The notes: generated by a model from the letters alone, not told the origin. Numbered from the stretch's first letter, positions 45,487 to 54,960 are shown. The stretch: 64,000 nt of DNA from Paraglaciecola mesophila (GCF_009906955.1 NZ_CP047656.1:372001-436000), one strand, 5' to 3'. Translations and numbers: made by a program.

Positions 45487-47925
45487 TTAAAACTTATAAG
45501 CAATTGATGCTTGATAGTGACGTGGTAGTTCAGGCAGTACAATTTGCGCACCAAACAAATCAGGGAAGTTAGCACGATAATACTCTTCGTCCGTTAAGTT
45601 TTTGATGTTCAAACTGGCTGACCAAGTATCCGTAGTATATGTCACACCAGCATTCACTAATGTGTACGAAGGCAGTTTCACCGATTGTGAGAAGCTTGAG
45701 AAAGTCTCATCAGCACGAACGATACTGGCACTGGCGGCGTAACCATTTAAGAAATCATAGGTCGCATTTAGTGTGTATATGTTCTCAGGAATACCGGCTT
45801 TTCTAGCTGTCTCTTTGCTCGCCCCTTCAGGTATCAGTGTTAAACCGATAGGGTTACCACCAAATACCAATGACGGGTCAGTTAAGCTGGTTAAATCTTC
45901 AGCCCCTAGGAAACCAAACAATGAACCACCATTCCCGTCATTGTACGCGGTAAGATTATACACTTTCATTTTTGTGTAACCCGCGCCAACTACGAGTTGA
46001 TCGCTCACTACCCAGCGTAATTCAAACTCGGTTCCTTTGTTTTGCGTGGTCGCGTTAGTCACAATCGCTTGGGCGTTAAAGTCTGAGCGTTCTTGTTCGT
46101 AAATGGACAATGCAAAATACAATGAGTCATCTAAGAACGAGCCTTTAATACCAATTTCGGTAAGTTCTGATGTATCAAACGCACCGTTATATTCGTTGCC
46201 GTCGTCATCAATTAGCTGACCGTAGCCGATTTCAGCACCTTGGCCGGCGACAAGTGTTGCTTGCTCTGCGAGGGTAATATATGGAATCAAACCGAAATCT
46301 GTTTTGTATGAAATACTGGTATTCCATGAGGTACCATCTACTGTTTGACTAGTCGACAAGATCTCGCCTTTATTAAGGAGTAAATCGCCGCGGCTCGTTG
46401 TTTCGATATCTATCGAGTCATAACGTAACCCTAATACGATATTTAAGCCCCAGTCCCATGTTAAATCGGTCATGGCGGCAATACCTAAATCGGTATAATT
46501 CCCTTTGTCGTAGTTATCGTAATTATCATTAATGCGCGTGGCTAGCTCACGTCTATCAAGGGCAGTTGATTCCATCGTTAGATCGCGACGGTTAAAGTAT
46601 TCGTAAGTGAAGTCATCCCCATGTAAGAAGTTTGTGTGACGAATTGACGGCGAAAACTGAAATTGTGCTAATAAAGAGTTGCTTTCGTACTCGGTAGAGA
46701 AAATCAGTTTGTTTTCGATCACAGAGCTGTTGTGGAACTGTGAGAAACCATAAGCGTTCTCGTTTAAGTTCTCATAATCTTCGTAGAAGAATTGGTTTTT
46801 GATTTCCCAACCGTTGTCTGTGTAATAGATGGCATCGAAATACAAGGTTTGCACTGTGTTTAGCAACACATCATCCGCTGCAACCAAGACTTGGTTACGA
46901 CCTAATGTAGTGGTGCCTACATTTTCTAACTGCATTAAATCAGTGGCATCTGCATCGGTGAATAAAGATGGAACGGCGTAAAAGAAACCGTTGCCAGCAA
47001 GGTTGACAGCGCCATATTCGGCATGAGAGATAGCTCCGCTTCCGTCCGTATCAATGTTTTTAGCTGTTCCTGTAATGTAAGTACCGTTATCAATCAAATC
47101 TTGGGTTAAACGGTTCCAACCAGCCACTTGGTTGCCATCGTAATCGTGATACATACCGCCAAATTCAAAGCGAAGATTTTCTGTCACGTCGATATTAAAC
47201 GACCCTTGTAACACGGTTTGGTCAGTACCTGAGTTTTCATAGTAGCTGCCTGAATTTTCCACTTCGCCATACAAATAGAAACCGGCTTCTTTGCCCCCAA
47301 GCGTAGCAGGGCCGCCTATTTCAGCTGTCATTATACTTTTATCCCATGAGCCAAGGGTATAAGAGAAACCACCTTCATTTTCTTCTAAGTATTGACCGCC
47401 ACTTGCACGGGCTGATTTAGGGTTGAAGTTTAAGTAACCACCAATTTTCGCTGGGCCATAGATAGGTGACGCTGGGCCACGTACAATATCAATGCGGCTA
47501 GATGCACCTATTGGGGTAGGGTAGTTGCCTGGGTTATCAAGGCGTTTAACACCTCGAAAATAGGTTTCGCCTGGGGTACCACGTACATCAAGTGAGCCGG
47601 CAACACCAAAAAAGGATTGGGTGAAGGTACCAGGGGAAAATGCGACGAGATCATCAATATCCGTAACGGCAAAACGTTCAAGCATTTCATCGCTGATGGT
47701 TGATGCTGAGCGTGGTGTTTCTAAAATTGATTTACCGAAACCAAATACAGCTTCAACACCTTGCCCTGGTAAACTGCCTAACGATCCCGTTACTTCGATG
47801 CGCTCCACCGCTGCAGCTTCCTCGCTGGCCGCTTCTTGCGCTGAGATGGACGGAGATAGCGTCATTGCTAACCCTAATAGAACAGCGTTGCTCAAGGTTG
47901 AGCTTTTAAATAAGGGATGTTTCAT
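45487..47925 (-). CDS. TonB-dependent outer-membrane receptor, probably for purines
   Basis: An 812-residue receptor. The signal peptide (to about SPSISAQ) is followed by a short acidic stretch, EAASEEAAAVERIEVTGSL, with a TonB-box-like part. The plug domain holds LDVRGTPGETYFRGVKRLDN and IDIVRGPASPIYGPAKIGG. The beta barrel ends in LPELPRHYQASIAYKF with the terminal Phe of outer-membrane barrels. Its substrate is inferred from the cluster: 8-oxoguanine deaminase, NCS2 permease, adenosine deaminase and purine nucleoside permease. A RutR-like operator lies about 113 bp upstream. Confidence 0.88.
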   Translation of the reverse strand: MKHPLFKSSTLSNAVLLGLAMTLSPSISAQEAASEEAAAVERIEVTGSLGSLPGQGVEAVFGFGKSILETPRSASTISDEMLERFAVTDIDDLVAFSPGTFTQSFFGVAGSLDVRGTPGETYFRGVKRLDNPGNYPTPIGASSRIDIVRGPASPIYGPAKIGGYLNFNPKSARASGGQYLEENEGGFSYTLGSWDKSIMTAEIGGPATLGGKEAGFYLYGEVENSGSYYENSGTDQTVLQGSFNIDVTENLRFEFGGMYHDYDGNQVAGWNRLTQDLIDNGTYITGTAKNIDTDGSGAISHAEYGAVNLAGNGFFYAVPSLFTDADATDLMQLENVGTTTLGRNQVLVAADDVLLNTVQTLYFDAIYYTDNGWEIKNQFFYEDYENLNENAYGFSQFHNSSVIENKLIFSTEYESNSLLAQFQFSPSIRHTNFLHGDDFTYEYFNRRDLTMESTALDRRELATRINDNYDNYDKGNYTDLGIAAMTDLTWDWGLNIVLGLRYDSIDIETTSRGDLLLNKGEILSTSQTVDGTSWNTSISYKTDFGLIPYITLAEQATLVAGQGAEIGYGQLIDDDGNEYNGAFDTSELTEIGIKGSFLDDSLYFALSIYEQERSDFNAQAIVTNATTQNKGTEFELRWVVSDQLVVGAGYTKMKVYNLTAYNDGNGGSLFGFLGAEDLTSLTDPSLVFGGNPIGLTLIPEGASKETARKAGIPENIYTLNATYDFLNGYAASASIVRADETFSSFSQSVKLPSYTLVNAGVTYTTDTWSASLNIKNLTDEEYYRANFPDLFGAQIVLPELPRHYQASIAYKF

Positions 47926-48037
47926 CAGTATTCCTCTAACTATGGTTCTTATGTGTTTTATAAAACGTGCTTTGTTAAAAGTGTTTCAGTGTGTTTCAGC
48001 TTGCTACTGAGGTAAAAGCAGGAAGGGTGCCAAAGAC

Positions 48038-48053
48038 TTGTCCAAATGGTCAG
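48038..48053 (-). promoter_or_regulatory. RutR-like operator upstream of the TonB-receptor unit
   Basis: TTGTCCAAATGGTCAG matches TTGACCA-N2-TGGTCAA, the known E. coli RutR box, except at two positions. On the minus strand a TATACT -10 candidate (48060-48065) stands six bases before it. The operator would therefore cover the transcription start. Confidence 0.65.
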
Positions 48054-48258
48054 GAAATTAGTATAATGTTTAACTTGTTGATATTTATGAAGTATTCAGG
48101 TTTTGTTGTTGAAGAGAGTTAAAAAAATACGCTCAGCTGGCAGGTTGTTTGAATTGCCTGCACCAAAATGGCTCGAATTTCCCCCTATTGCACCGAAACA
48201 TTCACAGCTGACGTATTAACCGAAGGATAAATAATTTCACGAAGCGAGCAAACTTACG

Positions 48259-49638
48259 TTAATTCACTGCAGATTGGATCTTTTTCGCTAGTTTTGCATG
48301 CTCTGAACGAAGTTCAATTTCGTCAATAGCGAAATGTTGGCCTTCTTCTATCACCCATTTACCTGCAAGCATTAATTTGTCCACCTGATGTGCGCCACAG
48401 GTAACCAAAGCAGCTAGAGGGTCCCCCGCACCTGAGAAGCGCAGTGCATCTAAATCAAATAGCGCTAAGTCTGCCTGCATACCCACCGCGATTTCACCGA
48501 TATCATGACGATTCAACAACGAAGCCGACCCTTTGGTTGCAAGCCCCAGAACATATTCCGAAGTTATGTCGGCTGCACCGTAACGTAGACGTTGCTGCAA
48601 TAAAGACTGGCGTGCTTCTTGTGCCATATTCGAGCAGTCATTCGAGGCTGAACCGTCAACACCTAGGCCTACGCGGCAGCCGGCGTTTATCAAATCCAGT
48701 GTCGGGCAAATACCAGATGCCAGTAACATATTTGAGGTAGGGCAGTGAGCAATGCCTACTTTAGCATTCCCTAAACGGGTAATTTCCTCAGGTGTAAAGT
48801 GGATGCCGTGGGCTAACCATGTTTTGTCATTAAGCCAGCCACATTGTTCAAGATAATCTAACGGACGAGCACCATATATGCGTTGACAAAATGCGTTCTC
48901 GTCTTCGGTTTCGGCTAAGTGGGTATGTAATAAAACATTGTTTTTTTGCGCCAATATAGCAGTTTGTTCCATTAGTTCTTGGGAAACAGAAAAAGGCGAG
49001 CAGGGCGCCAGTGCAATTTGTAACATAGGGTTGGTGTTGTTATCGCCTGACTGGTGGTAGGCATCTATCACGCGCTGGGAATCAGCGAGTATAACATCTT
49101 CGCTTTGTATCACAGAGTCAGGAGGCAAGCCCCCTTTGCTTTGACCTAAACTCATTGAGCCTCGGGTGAGTAGCGCGCGACAATTAAGTTCGGCCACGGC
49201 CTGCACCTGTACATCAATAGCGTGACTTAAACGCTTAGGGAACACGTAATGGTGGTCGCCAATAGTCGTGCAGCCCGATTTCATGAGTTCAAGGCCGGCT
49301 AATTTAGTGGCGCTATAGAGCATTTCTTCATCAAGGTTTTTCCACACCTTGTATAGAAATGTTAACCACGGGAATAATGGCTTGTTTAACGCGCCGGGAA
49401 CGCAGCGAGTAAGTGTTTGGTAAAAATGATGATGGGTATTAATCATGCCGGGCATGATGACTTTACCTGAGCAGTTTTCTATCGCATCGAAATGTAACTT
49501 GGGCGTATTGCCACTTTTCACCAATTCTATGATTCGGTTACCTTGGATTAACACACCGTTTCCCGCATCGCTGGTGTTTGCGGTGAATACCGCTTCTGGC
49601 GACTTGAGCCATAAGGTAGGTGAAGTACTTGCTTGCAT
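48259..49638 (-). CDS. 8-oxoguanine deaminase (amidohydrolase)
   Basis: A 459-residue cytosolic zinc amidohydrolase that deaminates 8-oxoguanine, giving uric acid and ammonia. HxH zinc ligands are in PGMINTHHHFYQ, further ligands in LLHTHLAETEDEN and AHGIHFTPEEI, and the Asp ligand is in GLGVDGSASNDCSN. That last motif and MAQEARQSLLQQRLRYGA are the marks that separate 8-oxoguanine deaminase from guanine deaminase, as I recall them. It shares a leftward unit with the NCS2 permease 131 bp upstream. Guanine or isoguanine as substrate is less likely. Confidence 0.82.
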   Translation of the reverse strand: MQASTSPTLWLKSPEAVFTANTSDAGNGVLIQGNRIIELVKSGNTPKLHFDAIENCSGKVIMPGMINTHHHFYQTLTRCVPGALNKPLFPWLTFLYKVWKNLDEEMLYSATKLAGLELMKSGCTTIGDHHYVFPKRLSHAIDVQVQAVAELNCRALLTRGSMSLGQSKGGLPPDSVIQSEDVILADSQRVIDAYHQSGDNNTNPMLQIALAPCSPFSVSQELMEQTAILAQKNNVLLHTHLAETEDENAFCQRIYGARPLDYLEQCGWLNDKTWLAHGIHFTPEEITRLGNAKVGIAHCPTSNMLLASGICPTLDLINAGCRVGLGVDGSASNDCSNMAQEARQSLLQQRLRYGAADITSEYVLGLATKGSASLLNRHDIGEIAVGMQADLALFDLDALRFSGAGDPLAALVTCGAHQVDKLMLAGKWVIEEGQHFAIDEIELRSEHAKLAKKIQSAVN

Positions 49639-49769
49639 AGATGTTGTCCCTTTAATGCGAGTGGTTGGAAATTGGATTTGGTTCTGATAATCGTTTCGCC
49701 ATACTGTGAATCGACCTTGTAGTTAAAGGCCTTTACATATTGCATATAGCGAGAGGTATTGGCCAAACG

Positions 49770-51218
49770 CTACTCCTTTGAGGAATGAGGTACAGCAAGG
49801 TTAGCCTGTTCAAGTATGTCAGTTTCAGAGGCGCCGAACTCTGGGCTATGTTCTGAAGTAGTAGGGAGCTCAGGTGGTGTTTTTTTCTCTGGAATAACAA
49901 TACTCATAATAATGGCGCAAAAACCGGCAGTCGTGACCGATGACGATAAGATGTTGTTGGCCAGCTGAGGCAATTGAGCAAGGGTCTCTGGGACCATCAT
50001 TACCCCTAAGCCCAAGCCGAGTGAAGTAGCGATAATGAGGCTTTTGCGACGATCAATCGGTTCACTGGTGAGTATTTTCACACCAGCAACAGCGATGGTG
50101 GCAAACATCACTAAGGTAGCGCCGCCTAATACAGGCTTAGGCATGAGTTGTAGCACGCTGCCGATAACCGGAAATAATCCAAGTAATAGTAATAACCCAG
50201 CAATGTAAAAGCCCACATGACGACTGGCTACACCGGTCATTTGAATAACCGCGTTGTTTTGACCGAAGGTGGTATTTGGAAAGCTATTGAACATTGCTGC
50301 TAGCATTGAGTTGACCCCATCTGCCAACACGCCCCCTTTTATGCGTTCAATGTAAATGGGTCCCTTAATAGGCTCTTTGCAAAATAGGCTGTTGGCGGTC
50401 AAATCTCCAGAGGTTTCAATTGCACTTAAAAAGTACACTAGGGCAATAGGAATAAATAACGACCAATCAAACGCAATGCCGTATTTAAACGGCTGCGGGA
50501 CACTGACCACTGGTAATGGGATCATGTTGTCAAAGGTGAGAATACCTTGCCACCAAGCGATAAAGCAGCCGACTAACATACCAATGAAGATGGCGCTTAA
50601 GCGTAGCAGTGGGTATTTTGACGCACTTAACGCTATTACTGTAATCAGAACACTAAGGCCGAGTAACAGGTTATGCACAGCGCCAAAATCAGGAGCGTTG
50701 AAGCCACCGGATAAGTCTGTCATACCGACTTTTATTAAGGTTATGCCTATCGTGGTGATCACTATCCCTGTGGTAAGTGGGGTAATCACTGCTTTTAAGT
50801 GTTGAATAAAGCGACTTAATATAATTTCCACAAAAGCGCCAAAAAAGCACAGACCAAACATCAATGCCAAAATTTCATCGTTTGACCCTCCGCGACTTTT
50901 AATGGTGGTGCCTGCTACTAATAAAGCACTGATAAAGGTGAAGCTGGTGCCTTGCACAGCAATCAGCCCACAGCCAATTGGACCGAACTTCTTTGCTTGA
51001 ATAAATGTCGAGACGCCTGATGTCATGAGTGCCATGCTGATCAAATAAGGTATTTCGGCTTCAAGCCCAAGGACTGATCCTATGATCAAAGTGGGGGTGA
51101 TTATGCCGATAAAGCAGGCCATGATGTGTTGTAGTGCCGCGGTGGTACTATGACTAACAGAAGGGACATCTGTTAAGGCGTACAATATTTCACCGTCTTG
51201 TGGGCGAGGAGTCTGCAT
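49770..51218 (-). CDS. NCS2-family purine permease (xanthine/urate type)
   Basis: A 482-residue inner-membrane transporter with 14 predicted spans, of the nucleobase-ascorbate (NCS2) family that moves xanthine, urate or uracil with H+. It has GPIGCGLIAVQGTSFTFISA in helix 3, SAIETSGDLTANS in helix 8 and SFPNTTFGQNNAVIQMTGVA covering the family signature. That resembles XanP/XanQ/UacT rather than UraA. The signature reads QNNAVIQMTG where relatives have QNNGVIQMTG. It lies 38 bp from the adenosine deaminase stop codon, so the two are probably cotranscribed. Likely substrates are the xanthine, hypoxanthine or urate made by the neighbours. Confidence 0.85.
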   Translation of the reverse strand: MQTPRPQDGEILYALTDVPSVSHSTTAALQHIMACFIGIITPTLIIGSVLGLEAEIPYLISMALMTSGVSTFIQAKKFGPIGCGLIAVQGTSFTFISALLVAGTTIKSRGGSNDEILALMFGLCFFGAFVEIILSRFIQHLKAVITPLTTGIVITTIGITLIKVGMTDLSGGFNAPDFGAVHNLLLGLSVLITVIALSASKYPLLRLSAIFIGMLVGCFIAWWQGILTFDNMIPLPVVSVPQPFKYGIAFDWSLFIPIALVYFLSAIETSGDLTANSLFCKEPIKGPIYIERIKGGVLADGVNSMLAAMFNSFPNTTFGQNNAVIQMTGVASRHVGFYIAGLLLLLGLFPVIGSVLQLMPKPVLGGATLVMFATIAVAGVKILTSEPIDRRKSLIIATSLGLGLGVMMVPETLAQLPQLANNILSSSVTTAGFCAIIMSIVIPEKKTPPELPTTSEHSPEFGASETDILEQANLAVPHSSKE

Positions 51219-51256
51219 TTATCAACCTTTGTTCTCTTTGATGTTTATTAAGTGCT

Positions 51257-52729
51257 TTATTTGTCAGTGGCTTGGCATAGCGAATACTGGCGACAAATAA
51301 ACAAACCATATCGCGATGGCGAATGGGTAAAGCTTTTTTGCCCTTTGTCTATAAACGCGTTTTCAAACGCTTTTATGCGTGCTCGGTAATCCGCGAGCAA
51401 TGCGTTTTTAGTTTGCTCATCTACAAACGCATGTTTAAGGGAGTTTTCCCCTAAACTAATGAGTTCTGGCCATGACAGGTTGAATTCATTCACGGCGACA
51501 AAATACTCGTCCGTCATGTTTGAGTCCCACATGCCTCGATCATCGGTTGATAAAGCCACGGGAATGCCAGTGCGTAAATACTCAGGGAAGGGGTGCTCAG
51601 CGTACTGATCAACATATTCAAGCAGTAAATTGCTTACCAGGTTAATTTCAACTAAATAACGCTCGTTGCGCATCAATAGCATAGTGTCAGGATCATCAAT
51701 TAAGTTGACGCCGTGACCAATCCGGTTTGCCCCTAACAGTAAGGTGTCTCTAACGTGAAAATTTGGCTCATCTACTTCACCTGCATGAATCGCTAGCGGT
51801 ATGTGCGCAATGCGTTGACGCAGTTTGCGCAAGGTGGATAAAAAGCGCAGTGGGTAGCCTTTGTCGTTGTCTTCACGTCCAACCATATTTATCCCCACAT
51901 AAATATCTCTGTTGTTATCAACAAAGCGATACATCCACTCGAGCTCTTGTTCTGCATGGGGTAAAAAACGAAGTAACACATATTGTAATCGGGCAGTGAC
52001 GCCTGTTGCTTGGGCGTCTTTCTTTGCTAAGCGCTGACGAAATATATCAAGGGCCTCGTCTGGCGAGTACGGGCTTCCGTCTGATTTTAAGACGCCTTTG
52101 GCATTGGTTTGCGCTTCAATATAACGTACGCCTTCTCTGGCAAAGGCTTGCATGTTTTTAACTAATATTTCAGCCATTAACGTCGGGTTGCGGGTTAAAT
52201 CCCCGAGTCGGGCCCAATGACGTTCAAAAAATTCCGCTCTGCCTTCAAAGGGTTTATCCAGACGAATGCTATTGAACCAAGCGTTTTTTTGTTCAGAATT
52301 TAAATCAGTAAGGGGGCGGTATTCAGATTGTTCACAATGACTCAAGGAGTTGTAGCGGCTGTGTTGAATGGTTTTAAATAACAACAATTGAGGGTTTTGA
52401 CCAAACTCATTGTTGCCGTAACCAAAACACTGCTTGATATTCACCTTAGTGTAATAACGGTAACCGCCGTTGACGTTTTCATTTGTAGCCAGATCGTACC
52501 ACCACTGACTGTAGCCCGACCCACTGAGATGATGGTGAAGATCACCGCCTTTGGGCAGCGCATAAAGAAACGCATATAGCGCACTTTTATCTGATTGTTG
52601 TTTGAATTGCTCAAACCAGTGAGCTGGGGGCTTAGCCATTGCGTTCATTGCTGTACCGCCAGCAAGTAAAGCGGTGGCCAAAAAAAGTAATGAACGACAT
52701 GCGCTTTTGATGTGTTGTGCGTAGTGCAT
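51257..52729 (-). CDS. Exported adenosine deaminase (ADGF/CECR1-like)
   Basis: A 490-residue zinc hydrolase that converts adenosine to inosine. A signal peptide (LLFLATALLAGGTAMNAMAK) places it outside the cytoplasm. The first zinc ligands are HHH in GGDLHHHLSG, the active-site segment HAGEVDEP contains the catalytic Glu, NRIGHGVNL holds a zinc-ligand His and LSTDDRGMW the zinc-ligand Asp. The N-terminal extension relative to cytosolic Add recalls ADGF/CECR1-type secreted enzymes. It is the first gene of the leftward permease and 8-oxoguanine deaminase unit. A RutR-like operator stands 66 bp before its ATG. Confidence 0.87.
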   Translation of the reverse strand: MHYAQHIKSACRSLLFLATALLAGGTAMNAMAKPPAHWFEQFKQQSDKSALYAFLYALPKGGDLHHHLSGSGYSQWWYDLATNENVNGGYRYYTKVNIKQCFGYGNNEFGQNPQLLLFKTIQHSRYNSLSHCEQSEYRPLTDLNSEQKNAWFNSIRLDKPFEGRAEFFERHWARLGDLTRNPTLMAEILVKNMQAFAREGVRYIEAQTNAKGVLKSDGSPYSPDEALDIFRQRLAKKDAQATGVTARLQYVLLRFLPHAEQELEWMYRFVDNNRDIYVGINMVGREDNDKGYPLRFLSTLRKLRQRIAHIPLAIHAGEVDEPNFHVRDTLLLGANRIGHGVNLIDDPDTMLLMRNERYLVEINLVSNLLLEYVDQYAEHPFPEYLRTGIPVALSTDDRGMWDSNMTDEYFVAVNEFNLSWPELISLGENSLKHAFVDEQTKNALLADYRARIKAFENAFIDKGQKSFTHSPSRYGLFICRQYSLCQATDK

Positions 52730-52794
52730 AAGTATTTCCGGTTAGCGTTGGCAAATATCAGTTTAGCCAAGTTAAGTGAATTTATTGCAAATAT

Positions 52795-52810
52795 TTGACC
52801 AAATGGTCAG
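52795..52810 (-). promoter_or_regulatory. RutR-like operator upstream of the adenosine deaminase unit
   Basis: TTGACCAAATGGTCAG matches TTGACCA-N2-TGGTCAA at all but the last base. On the minus strand a TATTAT -10 candidate (52818-52823) stands seven bases before it, nearly the same geometry as at the TonB-receptor unit. Confidence 0.75.
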
Positions 52811-52822
52811 CGTATTAATAAT

Positions 52823-52871
52823 ACCTAACCTATTGAATTTATTGCGTTAAAATACGCTATTTAGGTTAGGT
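52823..52871. repeat. Nested inverted repeat beside the RutR-like site
   Basis: ACCTAACCTA (52823-52832) and TAGGTTAGGT (52862-52871) are perfect 10-bp arms, each a tandem of two pentamers. Inside lie GCGT (52844-52847) and ACGC (52854-52857). A 12-bp direct repeat, TGAATTTATTGC, occurs at 52777-52788 and 52834-52845. The role is unknown; it lies upstream of the adenosine deaminase promoter. The rest of the 52730-53140 spacer shows no other element apart from the ribosome site of the sulfurtransferase. Confidence 0.6.
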
Positions 52872-53140
52872 TGTTTAAACTCGTGACACGCTGCACCCTA
52901 GTGGTGCAAAAAAATGTGTTTTTTGAACTTTGTCGATGCAAGGCAACTGCAATCACAGAAGGCCTGGTTTGGTTCCGGCAGGTCATGAGTTATACCAATC
53001 CGCATTAATACGTCCCTCTTAGAATGCGTCCAGGGTTATATTTATTTACATATGCAGATCTTATTTTTTGTTAGGCTTATTAGAATAGTGATTGCCACAT
53101 CCCGTGTGGCGATAGATTAACAAGTAGATTGGAGAGTAAA

Positions 53141-53995
53141 ATGGAAGTGAAGTCTGCCCTTGTTAGCGCACATTGGCTACAAGCCCATTGTGATGACAGC
53201 GACCTAATCGTTTTTATGAGCACAATGAACGACATCACCACAGGAAAGCCAGAACCAGCTCCAGAGGGATACATACCCGGCGCCCGATTATTCGATTTTG
53301 AACATCAGGTATGTGATCCTATTAGTTCGTTGCCGCACACCATGCCCAGTCCAGAAAAGTTCGAGCAAGAAGTACGAAAGCTCGGTGTTAACAACCGTAG
53401 TGTTATTGTGGTGTATGACAATCAAGGGTTGTTTACAGCGCCGCGTGTGTGGTGGATGTTTAAATGCATGGGCCATGAGCAGGTCTATATTCTCGATGGC
53501 GGTTACCCTGCCTGGCAAAACGAGGGCGGTAAAAGTATGTCTTCGTTAATCACCTCGCCCCCAACAGGGGACTTCACGAGTCAAGTACAGGGGTCGTTGC
53601 TCATTGACTCTCAAGGAGTATCAAACGCGTTAGACATCACTGACAGTTGGGTGGTCGATGCCCGAGCTGCGGCACGTTTCAACGGCACTGCAGCTGAACC
53701 TAGGCCGCATCTTCGCGGTGGACACATGCCCAATGCGGTTAATTTACCTTTTACTCACTGTATTGAACAGGGGCGATTACTATCGCCAGCCTCGCTTCGC
53801 GATAAGTTCGCAGCATTAGGAGTAAAAGAGGGGGAGCGACTCATTTTTAGTTGCGGCTCTGGAGTGACCGCGTGCGTACTTGCGCTGGCAGCCCATGAAG
53901 CCGGGTTTAACCAACTTAGTGTATATGACGGCTCTTGGAGTGAGTGGGGCGCAAATCACGCATTACCTGTGGTGTGTATGCCAAAGAATGCCTAG
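53141..53995 (+). CDS. 3-Mercaptopyruvate sulfurtransferase (two-domain rhodanese)
   Basis: A 284-residue cytoplasmic enzyme moving sulfur from mercaptopyruvate or thiosulfate to an acceptor. Two rhodanese domains are visible: the first, inactive, with GYIPGARLFDFEHQVC, and the second with WVVDARAAARFNG and RGGHMPNAVNLPF. The active loop is CGSGVTAC, whose Gly-Val pattern is typical of mercaptopyruvate enzymes (SseA, TUM1). I start at ATG 53141, with GGAGAG at 53131-53136, rather than TTG 53129. It is a single gene, divergent from the purine cluster; no functional link is implied. Confidence 0.88.
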   Translation: MEVKSALVSAHWLQAHCDDSDLIVFMSTMNDITTGKPEPAPEGYIPGARLFDFEHQVCDPISSLPHTMPSPEKFEQEVRKLGVNNRSVIVVYDNQGLFTAPRVWWMFKCMGHEQVYILDGGYPAWQNEGGKSMSSLITSPPTGDFTSQVQGSLLIDSQGVSNALDITDSWVVDARAAARFNGTAAEPRPHLRGGHMPNAVNLPFTHCIEQGRLLSPASLRDKFAALGVKEGERLIFSCGSGVTACVLALAAHEAGFNQLSVYDGSWSEWGANHALPVVCMPKNA

Positions 53996-54171
53996 TGCAG
54001 CTTAAGCGTTCAAATGCGGTTAAGGTTTGATGCAGGTTAGTTCAGTTGCTATTCATTTGTGAAATCGCATACTGCGCAGGTCGCGTCATTGTTAGTTATA
54101 ACAAGTAGTTAGTTTAGATACATGGTTAGTTTAGATACGTAGTTAGTTGAGATTGATTGTAAGGAATGAGA

Positions 54172-54873
54172 ATGAACAAAGTATTCACTTTTATCACGTT
54201 GTGCGGCTTAAGTGCTGTCTTAAGTTTTAGCTCTGCCGCATTAGCTAAAACCGATGCGCAAGTACATCAAATTAGCGTAAGCGGACAAGCAAATGTAACG
54301 AGTGTGCCTGACTTATTTCAGTTTAGTGTGTATGTGGAAGAACAGGGTGAGCGCGTACAGGATTTAAATAGCGTGGTAGCAGATAAAACACAAACCATTA
54401 TTAGCAGTGTGTTGGCCTTTGGTGTGGAAAAAAAAGACATACAATCTATGCGTGTACAGCTTAACCCATGGTACGAGCATATCAATAATCAGCGTGTTCA
54501 AAAGGGATTTAAACTGTCTAGAGAAATCAACTTCACCTTGCGTGATATTGAGCTCTATGATCAGGTGATTGATGCGGTATTGAGCACAGGTGCTAGTCGT
54601 ATCGATGGCTTCAATTATGTGGTTGAAGATCCACAGCCACAGTACCTGGCGGCGTTAGAGCTGGCGTTAAAAGACGCTAAACTAAGAGCGACCCGCATGG
54701 CTAATACACTGGGGGCTAAGCTGGGTAAAGTGATCACCATCAATGAAAATAGCGGCTATTCGCCCATGCCACGCGGGCGCGAAATGATGATGATGAGTAA
54801 ATCGAGTGATTCCTTGCCTGGACAAATTAATACTGGCGCACAGGTGAATGTCACATTTGAGTTGGTAGAGTAA
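54172..54873 (+). CDS. SIMPL-domain (DUF541) exported protein
   Basis: About 233 residues with a signal peptide (FTFITLCGLSAVLSFSSAALA). The mature part is a SIMPL/DUF541 domain, with ISVSGQANVTSVPDLFQFSV at the start and the repeated beta-strand pattern ending INTGAQVNVTFELVE. Relatives are periplasmic or outer-membrane-associated proteins such as E. coli YggE, linked to oxidative stress tolerance; the biochemical function is unclear. ATG 54172 is preceded by AAGGA at 54161-54165 at a proper distance; ATG 54166 is too close to it. A long-loop terminator follows, before the convergent cytochrome gene. Confidence 0.82.
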   Translation: MNKVFTFITLCGLSAVLSFSSAALAKTDAQVHQISVSGQANVTSVPDLFQFSVYVEEQGERVQDLNSVVADKTQTIISSVLAFGVEKKDIQSMRVQLNPWYEHINNQRVQKGFKLSREINFTLRDIELYDQVIDAVLSTGASRIDGFNYVVEDPQPQYLAALELALKDAKLRATRMANTLGAKLGKVITINENSGYSPMPRGREMMMMSKSSDSLPGQINTGAQVNVTFELVE

Positions 54874-54960
54874 AATACGTCGAATTTACAAATGCTTATG
54901 TAATATCTTCATGCTTATATGTAAACATGAGAGTACCAATAAGCAGTGAAGCTAACACAT

